A DNA stretch of 64,000 nucleotides. Source: an uncultured Clostridia bacterium. Its GTDB lineage: Bacteria; Bacillota; Clostridia; Christensenellales; UBA1242. The stretch lies in assembly GCA_934756675.1 (NCBI GenBank), contig CAKVLG010000005.1, positions 1 to 64,000 of the forward strand. Direction: 5' to 3'. Both the position numbers and the translations under genes were made by a program. Shown here one piece after another: positions 52,941-61,173 of the stretch. The notes under the pieces are model-generated. The model ran no database searches. It was not told where the DNA came from and worked only from the letters and a program-made list of their open reading frames with translations. How positions within the stretch are numbered: the stretch's first letter is position 1; every line of letters begins with the position of its first letter.

Positions 52941-52967
52941 AAAATCAGACCAAGACGTCTGATTTTT
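52941..52967 (-). terminator. Second hairpin, terminator of the small membrane protein gene
   Basis: TCAGAC and GTCTGA pair over CAAGAC, with A before and T after, so it can act on both strands. It sits 11 bases beyond the minus-strand stop. Confidence 0.75.
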
Positions 52968-52978
52968 TGTTTTGCTAG

Positions 52979-53191
52979 TTATGCAAGGATTGTTAGGTCT
53001 TTGTTAATAATCATTGTAACAAGGTCAATAACGTAAAATACTGGAGCTAAAACAATGTTTAAGATTAAACCAATCCAGTTCTTTCTTTGAGCTCTTGTAA
53101 CCCAGCCAAGAATTACGTTTGTTACTGGGATAATAGCAAGAATTAAAGAAACGATCCAATCAAGACCAAAATATGCTCTTTGACGTGCCAT
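52979..53191 (-). CDS. Small two-helix membrane protein
   Basis: This 70-residue protein has two hydrophobic helices (about 12-30 and 40-63) separated by the basic loop R-A-Q-R-K-N-W. The family is not recognised with certainty; it resembles short YqaE/Pmp3-like hydrophobic proteins in size and layout. Support for a real gene is good: GGGAGG 7 bases before ATG, a TATAAT box further upstream and its own terminator. It lies between aspS and the gerA operon but diverges from the latter. Confidence 0.75.
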   Translation of the reverse strand: MARQRAYFGLDWIVSLILAIIPVTNVILGWVTRAQRKNWIGLILNIVLAPVFYVIDLVTMIINKDLTILA

Positions 53192-53279
53192 AAAAGTTCC
53201 TCCCTTTATTTAACTATATTAGATTATAAACAGATTTAGTACTTTTGTAAAGAAATATTAACGGTTAGTTCGCTAAAAC

Positions 53280-53309
53280 GAATAAAAATTTTGTGCATGC
53301 GTCAAACTA
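53280..53309 (+). promoter_or_regulatory. Sigma-G-like promoter of the gerA operon
   Basis: GAATA (53280-53284), 18 bases, CAAACTA (53303-53309) fits the B. subtilis sigma-G pattern GHATR-18-CATNHTA with one mismatch. ATG 53316 is 6 bases after it with no ribosome binding site. No sigma-A promoter was seen. Confidence 0.55.
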
Positions 53310-53315
53310 TTTTTG

Positions 53316-54752
53316 ATGAATACACTAGTAGAAAAAATAAAAAAATGCTTTGGTAAAAATGCGGATATAACATATCAAAAGGTTATGAGTAGCAACAAAT
53401 CTGCTACGCTTATTTTTATTAAATGCATGGTCGATAACAAACTGCTAAACAGTGGAATTATGGAAGAAGTTAGCAGTTTTTTAGATGGTAATAATGGCGG
53501 TGCAAAAGGACTTTGTAACAACTTAAAAATGTTTGGAAACATAATAGAAAAAAGCAAAACTCAGGTTTCACAAATCGTGTCGCAAATACTTAGCGGTTCG
53601 CTTATCGTTTGTTTAGATGATGACGATAATGTTGTCGCCTTGTCCATGAAAGGCGTCGAGAAACGTGCAATTGCAGAGCCTCCAACAGCGGCGGTTATAA
53701 AGGGCCCGCGAGAAGGCTTTGTCGAAGATATAAACACAAACCTTGGACTTATTCGCAAACGATTAAAAACCCCAGACTTTTCTGTTATAAAAACAAACAT
53801 GGGCAAGCGTACGCAAACAGAAATCGCAATATGTTATATAAAAGGAATTGCGGATAAAGAGATTGTTCAAGATATTTTAAAAAAGCTTAAAAGTATTGAG
53901 ATAGATGGTATAATCGATTCGTATTATGTTCAAAACATGCTAGAAAGCAAAAATAACAAAATATTTAAGCAAGTAGGTAACACCGAAAAACCCGATGTAG
54001 CCGTTGCCAAAATGCTAGAAGGAAGAATTGTTTTAATTGTCGATGGTTCGCCAATTGTTTTGACCGTGCCATTTATATTGCTCGAAAGTTTGCAGACAGC
54101 CGATGACTATTATATGTTTTCTGTTAAGGCAAGTTATGTCAGAGTCATACGCTTTTTGGGGCTAATTATCGCGATTAGTTTGCCGGGCATTTATGTGGCG
54201 TTGCAAAGCTACCACTATAGCGTTTTGCCAATAAACTTTTTAATCACGCTTATGAGTAGCATTCAAGGTATTAGCTTTCCACCGCTAATGGAGATTTTGT
54301 TTGTTTTGTTTTTGTTTGAAATTTTAAACGAAGCGAGCATTAGAATGCCAAAATACTTGGGCATGGCACTCAGCGTTATTGGCGCGCTTATTCTTGGCAA
54401 CACCGCCGTACAAGCGGGGCTAATTACGCCGCCAAGTATTGTGGTTGTGGCGATTTCTGGCATAACGCTCTATATTGTTCCAGACCAAGCAAACGAAAAC
54501 AGTTTGCTCCGCGTTATCTTTACACTCGCTGGTGGTATTGCGGGCTTTTTTGGTATATGTTTGTGTTTTATGATTGTTACAACATTTTTGGCAGACATTA
54601 CAAGCTTTAAGGCGCCATACTTGTCGCCATACGCACCAATCGTGCCACAAGACAAACAAGACGGGCTTGTTAAAAAAGATTTAATGGACTTAAAAAATCG
54701 ACCAAAGACAATACCGAACCACAATAAAATAAGGTTAAAGGCGGAAAAGTAG
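53316..54752 (+). CDS. gerAA: Spore germinant receptor subunit A
   Basis: This 478-residue protein is the A subunit of a GerA-type nutrient receptor in the inner spore membrane. The N-terminal soluble domain (about 1-265) has the usual repeated half-domains. About five membrane helices follow (about 270-430), with the family stretch S-L-P-G-I-Y-V-A-L-Q-S-Y-H and L-P-K/M-P-K-Y-L-G plus A-V-Q-A-G-L-I-T-P-P. A basic cytoplasmic tail ends the protein. ATG 53316 is preferred over TTG 53313. The stop abuts the ATG of gerAB without a gap. Expression is expected late in the forespore, judged from the promoter. Confidence 0.93.
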   Translation: MNTLVEKIKKCFGKNADITYQKVMSSNKSATLIFIKCMVDNKLLNSGIMEEVSSFLDGNNGGAKGLCNNLKMFGNIIEKSKTQVSQIVSQILSGSLIVCLDDDDNVVALSMKGVEKRAIAEPPTAAVIKGPREGFVEDINTNLGLIRKRLKTPDFSVIKTNMGKRTQTEIAICYIKGIADKEIVQDILKKLKSIEIDGIIDSYYVQNMLESKNNKIFKQVGNTEKPDVAVAKMLEGRIVLIVDGSPIVLTVPFILLESLQTADDYYMFSVKASYVRVIRFLGLIIAISLPGIYVALQSYHYSVLPINFLITLMSSIQGISFPPLMEILFVLFLFEILNEASIRMPKYLGMALSVIGALILGNTAVQAGLITPPSIVVVAISGITLYIVPDQANENSLLRVIFTLAGGIAGFFGICLCFMIVTTFLADITSFKAPYLSPYAPIVPQDKQDGLVKKDLMDLKNRPKTIPNHNKIRLKAEK

Positions 54753-55844
54753 ATGGAACTAACTGGAAGACAGGCAACATTTTTAGTGATTATTTGTTCG
54801 CTGGCAACAAAGATGCAAAGATTACCATGTTTAATAGCATCTGACCTAGGTCGATTTGGGTATTTATATTTCTTGTTCCTTGGCTTAATTGATTTGATGT
54901 TTATTTTCATCGCGCTTTGGATAGGCAAGCTTGCTGGCGGCAGAACACTTTATGAAGTGTTAGAAGAAAGGGTAAGTAAAATCGTTGCAAAAACAATATC
55001 GTTTATTTTGTTTGTATATTTTTTTGCGCAAATAATTTTGCCATACGAGGCTTTGCATGATGTGTTTGCAAATATCTTGTTTGATGATTTGCCATGGACA
55101 TCATTTAGCTTAATTTTAGTTGCTGCCGTTGTATATCTTGGTAGTCGCGGGCTTAAAACAATTGGCAGAATAGGTGACTTATATTTTGGCGTTATTACTC
55201 TTTCGTTAATTGGACTTATTGCAATATCTGGTGGAACATCGGCACTTGCAAAAATTTTGCCTTTTGCAGAGTTTGAACCAAACAAACTATTTAGCACGGC
55301 ATTTAATTATTCGTTTTGGTTTGGTGACTTTTTAATAGTTCTTATGTTTATGGGCAAGGTGAAACCAAACGATAAACTTGGGCTTAGACTTGGGATTTTT
55401 TATAGCATTACAATACTTGTGCAAGTGTGCGCGTACATTGTTTTCTATGGCGTGTATCAAGAACTGAGTGTATATCAGTCTAACCTGATTACAGAAATAA
55501 GCGAGTTTTCGCTTTTGACGCTAGATATTGGGCGAATTGATTGGTTTTTGGAACTTGGTGTTGAAATGAGCACGATTATCGCTTGCGGGCTGTATTTGTA
55601 TTTAGCAAGCTATAATTTTTCTAAGGTGTTTGGCATAAAGCAAAGCTACAAGACAACTATATACCTAATTGCGGGCATCTACATTGTTGATATTTTCGTG
55701 TTAAAAGACTTGACCGTTGGCGCGGCAATTGTTGCAACCTACACAAGGTGGCTAGCTTTGGTAGTTCAAGTTGCGTTGCCATTATTTTTGCTTGTGTATG
55801 GATTGTTCGACCAAAAACGATTAAAGGAGAAAAAGCATGTTTAA
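54753..55844 (+). CDS. gerAB: Spore germinant receptor subunit B (permease-like)
   Basis: This 363-residue protein has about ten membrane helices and belongs to the spore permease branch of the amino acid-polyamine-cation superfamily. It forms the germinant-binding subunit of the receptor in the inner spore membrane. The N-terminal T-G-R-Q-A-T-F-L and the helix region L-P-Y-E-A-L-H-D-V-F match the family. The length matches (family about 360-370). The start directly follows the gerAA stop and the end overlaps gerAC by 8 bases, so the three are coupled. The ligand cannot be predicted. Confidence 0.92.
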   Translation: MELTGRQATFLVIICSLATKMQRLPCLIASDLGRFGYLYFLFLGLIDLMFIFIALWIGKLAGGRTLYEVLEERVSKIVAKTISFILFVYFFAQIILPYEALHDVFANILFDDLPWTSFSLILVAAVVYLGSRGLKTIGRIGDLYFGVITLSLIGLIAISGGTSALAKILPFAEFEPNKLFSTAFNYSFWFGDFLIVLMFMGKVKPNDKLGLRLGIFYSITILVQVCAYIVFYGVYQELSVYQSNLITEISEFSLLTLDIGRIDWFLELGVEMSTIIACGLYLYLASYNFSKVFGIKQSYKTTIYLIAGIYIVDIFVLKDLTVGAAIVATYTRWLALVVQVALPLFLLVYGLFDQKRLKEKKHV

Positions 55845-57117
55845 GTTTATAAAAAAGCACACATGGCTACTTATTTTAATTGCTCTTTGCATTCTTTTTC
55901 CACAGAGTTTGTCTAACCAAGCAAAATTAAACATGAAGTCTATTGTAACAGGTCTAGCTATCGATAGAAAAGCAAACGGATTTGAAGTGACAGCACAAGT
56001 TGTTATGCCAAACAAGGGCAGTGAATCTGGTGGCGGCGAAACGCAAGTTATATTCATTACAGACAGTGGAAAAACAGTTGCAGAGGCTGTTGAACGTATT
56101 GGCTTTACGCTTGGCAAAACTGCGGGACTTGGGCACATCAATTTTGTATTAATTGGCGAAAGCATGCTCGAAAATAATGTTGCAGGTCAACTAGATTATT
56201 TTATGAGAGATAAAAAGATTAACAATTCGGTACTTGTTTTGGCTTGTGACGGGGCTGCCAAAGACGAAATAAAAAAGACGGCCAATCTTGAAGCTAGTTC
56301 TGCAATGGGAATGCAAAAAGTGTTTTTATATAAGCAGCAAGAAACAAATGCATACGTTTTGCCAATGCTAGAACTTGCAAACTCGGTTTATTCAAAGTCT
56401 GGCGTGTGTTTGATGAGTGGACTCAAAATTCAGAGCGGCGAAGACGAAGAAGAGAACTCGGGTACATCAAGTGGCGAGTCTGGCGGTGGCGAATCGGCGG
56501 CTAGTTCCGGGACAGAAAACTCGTCTAGCGAGTCGTCTGCTGGGGCTGGTAGCGGTGCAAAGCAAAATGCAAAGATAAAATATCTAAACAAAATATATTT
56601 ATTAAAAAAAGGCAAGAAAGTTGGTGTGCTTGAAAGCGAAGATGAAATTGTTGGGCTGTTAATTCCAAACCGTTATAGTAAAGATGCGTCTATGGATATT
56701 GGACAAATTGAGTTTGCAAATCAATTGGCACAAGACTTTAATGTGAAATACTACAAGAAAAAGTCTAAAATGAAATTGAAGTTTGAAGATGGCAAAATTA
56801 TTGCTGTGTTTGATATATCGCTCGGCGATGTAAAAATAAGATGCCTTAATTCAAAAGAAGAGCCAGCAATAGATTATTACAACGAAGACAATGACGAGTT
56901 CAATGAAAAAATTAGGCAAAAAACTGCCGAAAAAATAACAGAACTTATAACCACATGTTTCAATAGCGGAAAATCGCAAAATGTTGATGTTTTTATGATT
57001 GCAGATTCTGCATATCTATATAATTACAAAGATTATAAAAAATATATCGAAAATAATCCAAATTATATTCAAAATGCAACTGTGCAAGTAAATGTTAAAA
57101 TAGAAAAATTAACATAA
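55837..57117 (+). CDS. gerAC: Spore germinant receptor subunit C, atypical
   Basis: This 426-residue subunit matches GerAC: an N-terminal hydrophobic segment (8-26), I-V-T-G-L-A-I-D near 37-44, then F-T-L-G-K-T-A-G-L-G-H and a C-terminal domain. GerAC proteins are usually lipoproteins with a G-C-W/S lipobox. Here the only cysteine is in L-I-A-L-C-I, where leucine sits at the position normally Gly, Ala or Ser, so lipidation is doubtful and the segment may be a plain anchor. A Ser/Gly/Glu linker (about 201-247) is inserted between domains, which is also unusual. AAAGGAG is 7 bases before ATG. Confidence 0.88.
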   Translation: MFKFIKKHTWLLILIALCILFPQSLSNQAKLNMKSIVTGLAIDRKANGFEVTAQVVMPNKGSESGGGETQVIFITDSGKTVAEAVERIGFTLGKTAGLGHINFVLIGESMLENNVAGQLDYFMRDKKINNSVLVLACDGAAKDEIKKTANLEASSAMGMQKVFLYKQQETNAYVLPMLELANSVYSKSGVCLMSGLKIQSGEDEEENSGTSSGESGGGESAASSGTENSSSESSAGAGSGAKQNAKIKYLNKIYLLKKGKKVGVLESEDEIVGLLIPNRYSKDASMDIGQIEFANQLAQDFNVKYYKKKSKMKLKFEDGKIIAVFDISLGDVKIRCLNSKEEPAIDYYNEDNDEFNEKIRQKTAEKITELITTCFNSGKSQNVDVFMIADSAYLYNYKDYKKYIENNPNYIQNATVQVNVKIEKLT

Positions 57118-57120
57118 AAA

Positions 57121-57147
57121 AATCCCCCAAGTGGGGGGACTTTTTTA
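57121..57147. terminator. Bidirectional terminator between gerAC and the second P-type ATPase
   Basis: TCCCCC and GGGGGA pair over AAGTG, flanked by A and T runs. It ends both convergent transcripts. Confidence 0.85.
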
Positions 57148-59877
57148 TAGCCTTATTTTATCCATCAATTTATAAAGAATATTCAAAAGTGTTGGAGCAA
57201 CAATGATTAATATTATTGCAAATAGTTGGTCAGAAAGTGAAAGTGTACCGATTGAGAGTTTAAAGAAGTCTGATAAAGCGAACACGCCAATAAAGCACAA
57301 ACTAAGCATTGCAAAGAACAATAGACCTGTTAAAAGTGTGATAGGTTTGCAAAGTCTATAAAGAACTGCAAGACCAGTAAAAGTTAAGGTAATAGCAACC
57401 ATTGTGCTAAGAATTTCTGTGCTAGGAAGAGCACCTGTTCCAAAATAGAAGAATGCATAAATAGCAATTGAATTGATGATTAATGCAAGTGCACCAGGCA
57501 ATGCGTTTTTGATAAGGTTATAGATGAACTTACCTTGTATTCGTTTGGTGTTCGGCAAGAATGCCAGGAAGAACGAAGGCAAGCCAATTACAAGCGATTC
57601 AAGAAGAATCATTTGTATTGGTTCTAGTGGGTAAGGTTCCATAATCGCAAGAACGAATATACTAAACACAATTGCAAATATCGTTTTCATAAAGAAGAGT
57701 GCAGATGCACGTTGAACGTTATTTATAACTCTTCTTCCTTCGAGCACGGTTTCTGGCATGCTGCCAAAGTCCGAATTTAAAAGCACCATGTGTGATACGC
57801 TACGTACAGCTTCGCTACCACTTGCCATGGCGATAGAACAATCGGCTTCTTTTAGCGCCAAAATATCGTTGACACCATCGCCAGTCATGGCTACGGTGTT
57901 GCCGTTAGCTTTTATTGCTTTTACAAGTATTGCTTTTTGTTCTGGTGTAACTCTACCAAAAACCGTATATTTGTTTGCAGCAGCAATTACTTGTTTTTCG
58001 TTTAAACCTTCTAGGCTTATAAGTTTGTCGGTATTATCGACACCTACACGTTTTGCAATTTCTGCAACGGTAAGTGGGTTATCACCAGAAATAATTTTAA
58101 CTTCAACATCGTTTTCTTTGAACCATTTGATAGTGCTTGCGGCATCGTCACGAATACGGTCTTCAAGAATAAGCAATGCAACAGGTGTTCTGTTAGATGG
58201 TGGGTTGTCTTTTATTATATTTGATGGAGAGTAGGCAAGAAGTAAAACTCTGTAGCCATCTTTCGAATATTGCTCCACCATATTTTGTGTTTTTTCGTCA
58301 AGTCCACTTGGTATAACAAAGTCAGGTGCACCCATGATGTAAGTTCCAGCATTCTCAAAAGAAACAGCACTTAGTTTTCTAGCTGATGAAAATGGAACAG
58401 TCGCAACAGGTTTTAATTCTTTGTTGTAACCAAAATAGTTTATCAATGCTTGACTTGTTTGATTATTGTCGCCAAGGGCAGATAAAAGCGAACCCATAAT
58501 GCGTTTTAGTGTGTAATTTGTATTATTTAATTGAATACAATTATAAACCTTCATTGTGCCATCGGTAATTGTTCCTGTTTTATCAAGGCACAAAACATTT
58601 ACTCTTGCAAGCATTTCAACGCAATACAAGTCTTGAACCAATGCTTTTCTGCGAGCAAGTTTGATAACAGATACAGTTAGTGTTACCGAACAGAGTAAGA
58701 ACATGCCCGCTGGTATCATACCAATGATGGAACCAGCTGTCTTTTCGACAGTTGTTTTTATGTTGCCAAATTGTGTGTAGTTGTTAATGTACATTAAAAT
58801 TGCAATAGGGATTAAGATAAATGCAATTACTCTGATTATTTGTTTTAATGAATTAAATAGTTCTGATTGTGGTTTTTTGTATTGCTTAGCTTTGCTTGCA
58901 AGTTGTTGAATATAATTATTTGAGCCAACCTTTTCTACACGAACGTGGCACGAACCACTAACAACAAAGCTACCAGCAAGCACTGTATCGCCAACTTTTT
59001 TCTTAATTGGTAAACTTTCACCAGTAAGCATACTTTCGTTAACTTCAATTGCACCTTCGATAATAATGCTATCGGCAACGATTTGTTTACCGTTTGTTAA
59101 GATAACGACATCATCGATAACAACTTCGTCAACCGAAATTGTTTGTTCTTTGCCATCACGCACAACTTTAACGGCGGGTGCGGTTAACAGCGAAAGTTTT
59201 TCGATTGTCTTTTTCGCTTTTATCTCTTGAATAATACCAATTGTGATATTTGCAAGAATAATTGCCATGAAGAGAAGGTTAGAAAATGAGCCAACGACGA
59301 TTAAACTAACAGAAACGGCAAAACACAAGATGTTAAAGAATGTAAAAATATTTTCGAAGAAAATAGCTCTATACGTTTTTACATTGGTGTTTGGAGTCTT
59401 GTTTGTTTGACCTTTCTCCACCCTTTCTTTTACTTGGTCACTTGTAAGGCCTTGCTCGTAGCTAGCTTTAACGCGTTTTACCCTTGTTGGCTTTTTAACT
59501 TCTTCCGCTTGACCTTTGATTTTTTTGTTAGTTTCGGTTTTTTTGCCATTTTTTGTAGCAGTTTTTTGTTGTTTTTTGTCTATTTTTGTGGCAGCGGCCT
59601 TTTTAATTTTTTCTATTTTTTTATTAGAAACAGCTTCTTCTGGCTTTGGAAATTCAAGTTCAGCAGTTGCTTCTGCTTTGGTTTGATTTTCCAGAACTAT
59701 TGGTTGTTCTGTTTCTTTTTTTATATCTTCTTTAGATTGGACTTCTTTTGTAACGGCTAATTTTTTATCTTCTTTTTTATCTTTCTTATTGTCATCTATA
59801 GTTGGTAGAATAGTTGGTTTTTCGCCATTATCAATAACTTCTTCAATCTTTATTTGTTTTGAATTTTTAGGAGCCAT
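57145..59877 (-). CDS. P-type ATPase, CtpE-like, with Lys-rich N-terminal extension
   Basis: This 910-residue cation ATPase has actuator motif TGES (about 285-288), M4 motif G-M-I-P-A-G (about 387-392), phosphorylation motif DKTGTIT with Asp432 and hinge M-T-G-D-G-V-N-D. The M4 sequence and the lack of heavy-metal domains place it near CtpE/MgtA-like transporters; the ion (Ca2+ or Mg2+) is uncertain. Residues 1 to about 140 form a disordered, lysine-rich, low-complexity extension ahead of the ATPase core, with no cysteine or membrane segment. Start ATG 59877 has GAGGTG 3 bases before it. It ends on the shared terminator with gerAC. Confidence 0.88.
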   Translation of the reverse strand: MAPKNSKQIKIEEVIDNGEKPTILPTIDDNKKDKKEDKKLAVTKEVQSKEDIKKETEQPIVLENQTKAEATAELEFPKPEEAVSNKKIEKIKKAAATKIDKKQQKTATKNGKKTETNKKIKGQAEEVKKPTRVKRVKASYEQGLTSDQVKERVEKGQTNKTPNTNVKTYRAIFFENIFTFFNILCFAVSVSLIVVGSFSNLLFMAIILANITIGIIQEIKAKKTIEKLSLLTAPAVKVVRDGKEQTISVDEVVIDDVVILTNGKQIVADSIIIEGAIEVNESMLTGESLPIKKKVGDTVLAGSFVVSGSCHVRVEKVGSNNYIQQLASKAKQYKKPQSELFNSLKQIIRVIAFILIPIAILMYINNYTQFGNIKTTVEKTAGSIIGMIPAGMFLLCSVTLTVSVIKLARRKALVQDLYCVEMLARVNVLCLDKTGTITDGTMKVYNCIQLNNTNYTLKRIMGSLLSALGDNNQTSQALINYFGYNKELKPVATVPFSSARKLSAVSFENAGTYIMGAPDFVIPSGLDEKTQNMVEQYSKDGYRVLLLAYSPSNIIKDNPPSNRTPVALLILEDRIRDDAASTIKWFKENDVEVKIISGDNPLTVAEIAKRVGVDNTDKLISLEGLNEKQVIAAANKYTVFGRVTPEQKAILVKAIKANGNTVAMTGDGVNDILALKEADCSIAMASGSEAVRSVSHMVLLNSDFGSMPETVLEGRRVINNVQRASALFFMKTIFAIVFSIFVLAIMEPYPLEPIQMILLESLVIGLPSFFLAFLPNTKRIQGKFIYNLIKNALPGALALIINSIAIYAFFYFGTGALPSTEILSTMVAITLTFTGLAVLYRLCKPITLLTGLLFFAMLSLCFIGVFALSDFFKLSIGTLSLSDQLFAIILIIVAPTLLNILYKLMDKIRL

Positions 59878-59913
59878 TTACACCTCGCTAGTTATTACTT
59901 ATAATACATTTAT

Positions 59914-59941
59914 ATTATATCAATATCTACTTTCATGTCAA
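59914..59941 (-). promoter_or_regulatory. Promoter of the second P-type ATPase
   Basis: On the minus strand TTGACA (59936-59941), 16 bases, TATAAT (59914-59919). The leader is about 30 bases and ends with TAACTAGCG-AGGTG before ATG, similar to the leader of the first ATPase gene (TAACTAGCG-GAGAG). Confidence 0.7.
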
Positions 59942-59971
59942 TTACTAAGCAAATAAAACTGAAAAAATGAC

Positions 59972-60000
59972 TTGCAAAATAAAAAAAATGATGTTATAAT
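59972..60000 (+). promoter_or_regulatory. Promoter of rpsF-ssb-rpsR
   Basis: TTGCAA (59972-59977), 17 bases, TATAAT (59995-60000). Confidence 0.75.
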
Positions 60001-60020
60001 CATTGCATAATTCCTTGCTA

Positions 60021-60050
60021 GGGGCACTCTGCTCTTAGCCGAATGAGTCC
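60021..60050 (+). ncRNA. Probable S6:S18-binding leader RNA of rpsF
   Basis: GG-C-ACTC (60023-60029) pairs with GAGTCC (60045-60050), enclosing the small stem GCT-CTT-AGC and a one-sided internal loop CGAAT. The sequence agcCCG-like core AGCCGAATGAG carries the CCG that in known rpsF leaders mimics the S6:S18 site of 16S rRNA. It ends just before the ribosome binding site, so binding of S6:S18 would repress translation. Confidence 0.6.
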
Positions 60051-60066
60051 AAAAGGAGGTAAAAGT

Positions 60067-60348
60067 ATGAAAAATTACGAGCTTATGTACATTGTTGACA
60101 CAGCTGTCAGTGACGAACAAAGAGAAAACATTATTTCCAAGTTCAAAGCTTTAGTTGAAAACAACAATGGCAAAATTGTTAGTGAAGAAAAGATGGGCGT
60201 TAAAAAATATGCTTACCCAATCAACTTCAAAACAGAAGGGTATTATGTGTTGCTCAATTTTGAAGCAGACGCAACTCTTCCAGCTATAATCAAACAACAA
60301 ATGTTAATTACTGATGGCATTGTTAGACATATGATAGTAGCAAAATAA
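60067..60348 (+). CDS. rpsF: Ribosomal protein bS6
   Basis: This 93-residue small-subunit protein binds next to bS18 on the platform of the 30S subunit. It begins M-K-N-Y-E-L-M-Y-I-V-D and contains the K-M-G-V-K-K-Y-A-Y-P-I motif. ATG 60067 is chosen because GGAGG lies 7 bases before it; an ATG 24 bases upstream is inside the leader hairpin. First gene of rpsF-ssb-rpsR. Confidence 0.95.
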   Translation: MKNYELMYIVDTAVSDEQRENIISKFKALVENNNGKIVSEEKMGVKKYAYPINFKTEGYYVLLNFEADATLPAIIKQQMLITDGIVRHMIVAK

Positions 60349-60358
60349 GGAGAAAAAT

Positions 60359-60790
60359 ATGAACAAAGTAATATTAATAGGAAATTTGGCAAGAGATCCA
60401 GAACTCATTACTACAAATAATGGTGTTTCACTTTGCAAATTTAGCTTAGCCGTTCAAAGAAACTTTTCTGCTAGCGATGGCGAAAGAGAAGCTGACTTTT
60501 TGTCTATTGTTGTATGGCGTGGTCAAGCTGAAAACTGCTACAAATACCTTAAAAAAGGTAGCAAAGCTGCTGTATCTGGTTCTATTCAAACTCGTTCTTA
60601 CGAAGGTACAGATGGAACAAAAAGATATATAACAGAAATTGTTGCAGATAATGTTGAATTCTTGTCTAGTAAAAATACTGGCAGTGATGGTGATGATGAA
60701 AGATCTATTCCTAGCGAATCAGTTAAGAAAGAAAACAAAGAAGTTGTTGATAAGTTCGAGCCAATCGATGACGACAACCTTCCATTTTAA
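60359..60790 (+). CDS. ssb: Single-stranded DNA-binding protein
   Basis: This 143-residue SSB has the OB fold (about 1-104) beginning [15 protein letters not shown]. It ends with an acidic linker and the conserved tip D-D-D-N-L-P-F, which binds partner proteins at the replication fork. Its place between rpsF and rpsR is the usual bacterial arrangement. AAGGAG is 7 bases before ATG. Confidence 0.96.
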   Translation: MNKVILIGNLARDPELITTNNGVSLCKFSLAVQRNFSASDGEREADFLSIVVWRGQAENCYKYLKKGSKAAVSGSIQTRSYEGTDGTKRYITEIVADNVEFLSSKNTGSDGDDERSIPSESVKKENKEVVDKFEPIDDDNLPF

Positions 60791-60804
60791 TTAGGAGAAT
60801 GAAA

Positions 60805-61077
60805 ATGAAAAAGCAAAACAATAAGGTAGATGCTCAATACGACGACAAGAACCCTAAAAAAGTTCACAAGACTGTTCGTAAGAGTTGTGCTTTCTGTTCT
60901 GATAAAATTGAAGTTATCGACTATAAAGATGTTGCTAAACTCAAGAGATATATGACAGAAAAGGGTAAGATTATCCCAAGACGTACAACTGGTGTTTGCG
61001 CTCGTCACCAAAGAGAGCTTACAAACGCTATTAAAAGAGCAAGAGTTATGGGTTTACTTCCATACAAAAACGCATAG
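60805..61077 (+). CDS. rpsR: Ribosomal protein bS18, zinc-binding form
   Basis: This 90-residue protein partners bS6 on the 30S subunit. The C-A-F-C pair and the later C-A-R-H motif indicate the zinc-binding (C+) form. The start at ATG 60805 is favoured because AGGAG ends at 60797, which leaves 7 bases; ATG 60799 would be only one base away. The operon ends here at a strong terminator. Confidence 0.94.
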   Translation: MKKQNNKVDAQYDDKNPKKVHKTVRKSCAFCSDKIEVIDYKDVAKLKRYMTEKGKIIPRRTTGVCARHQRELTNAIKRARVMGLLPYKNA

Positions 61078-61086
61078 TAAAAATGG

Positions 61087-61109
61087 TCCACCAATTTGGT
61101 GGATTTTTT
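61087..61109 (+). terminator. Terminator of rpsF-ssb-rpsR
   Basis: TCCACCAA and TTGGTGGA pair with a minimal loop, followed by six T. Confidence 0.9.
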
Positions 61110-61120
61110 ATTCTTTGTTA

Positions 61121-61149
61121 TTGACACCATTTTGAATTATGCGTATACT
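61121..61149 (+). promoter_or_regulatory. Promoter of dnaB-glnS
   Basis: TTGACA, 17 bases, TATACT (61144-61149). GGGGG precedes ATG 61174 by 6 bases. Confidence 0.8.
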
Positions 61150-61173
61150 TAATATTATTATAGGGGGAAAGCT

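Noticed and set aside
57758..58234. 158-residue plus-strand frame opposite the second ATPase gene
   Set aside because: It is antisense to the hinge and nucleotide-binding region of the ATPase, without start signals.
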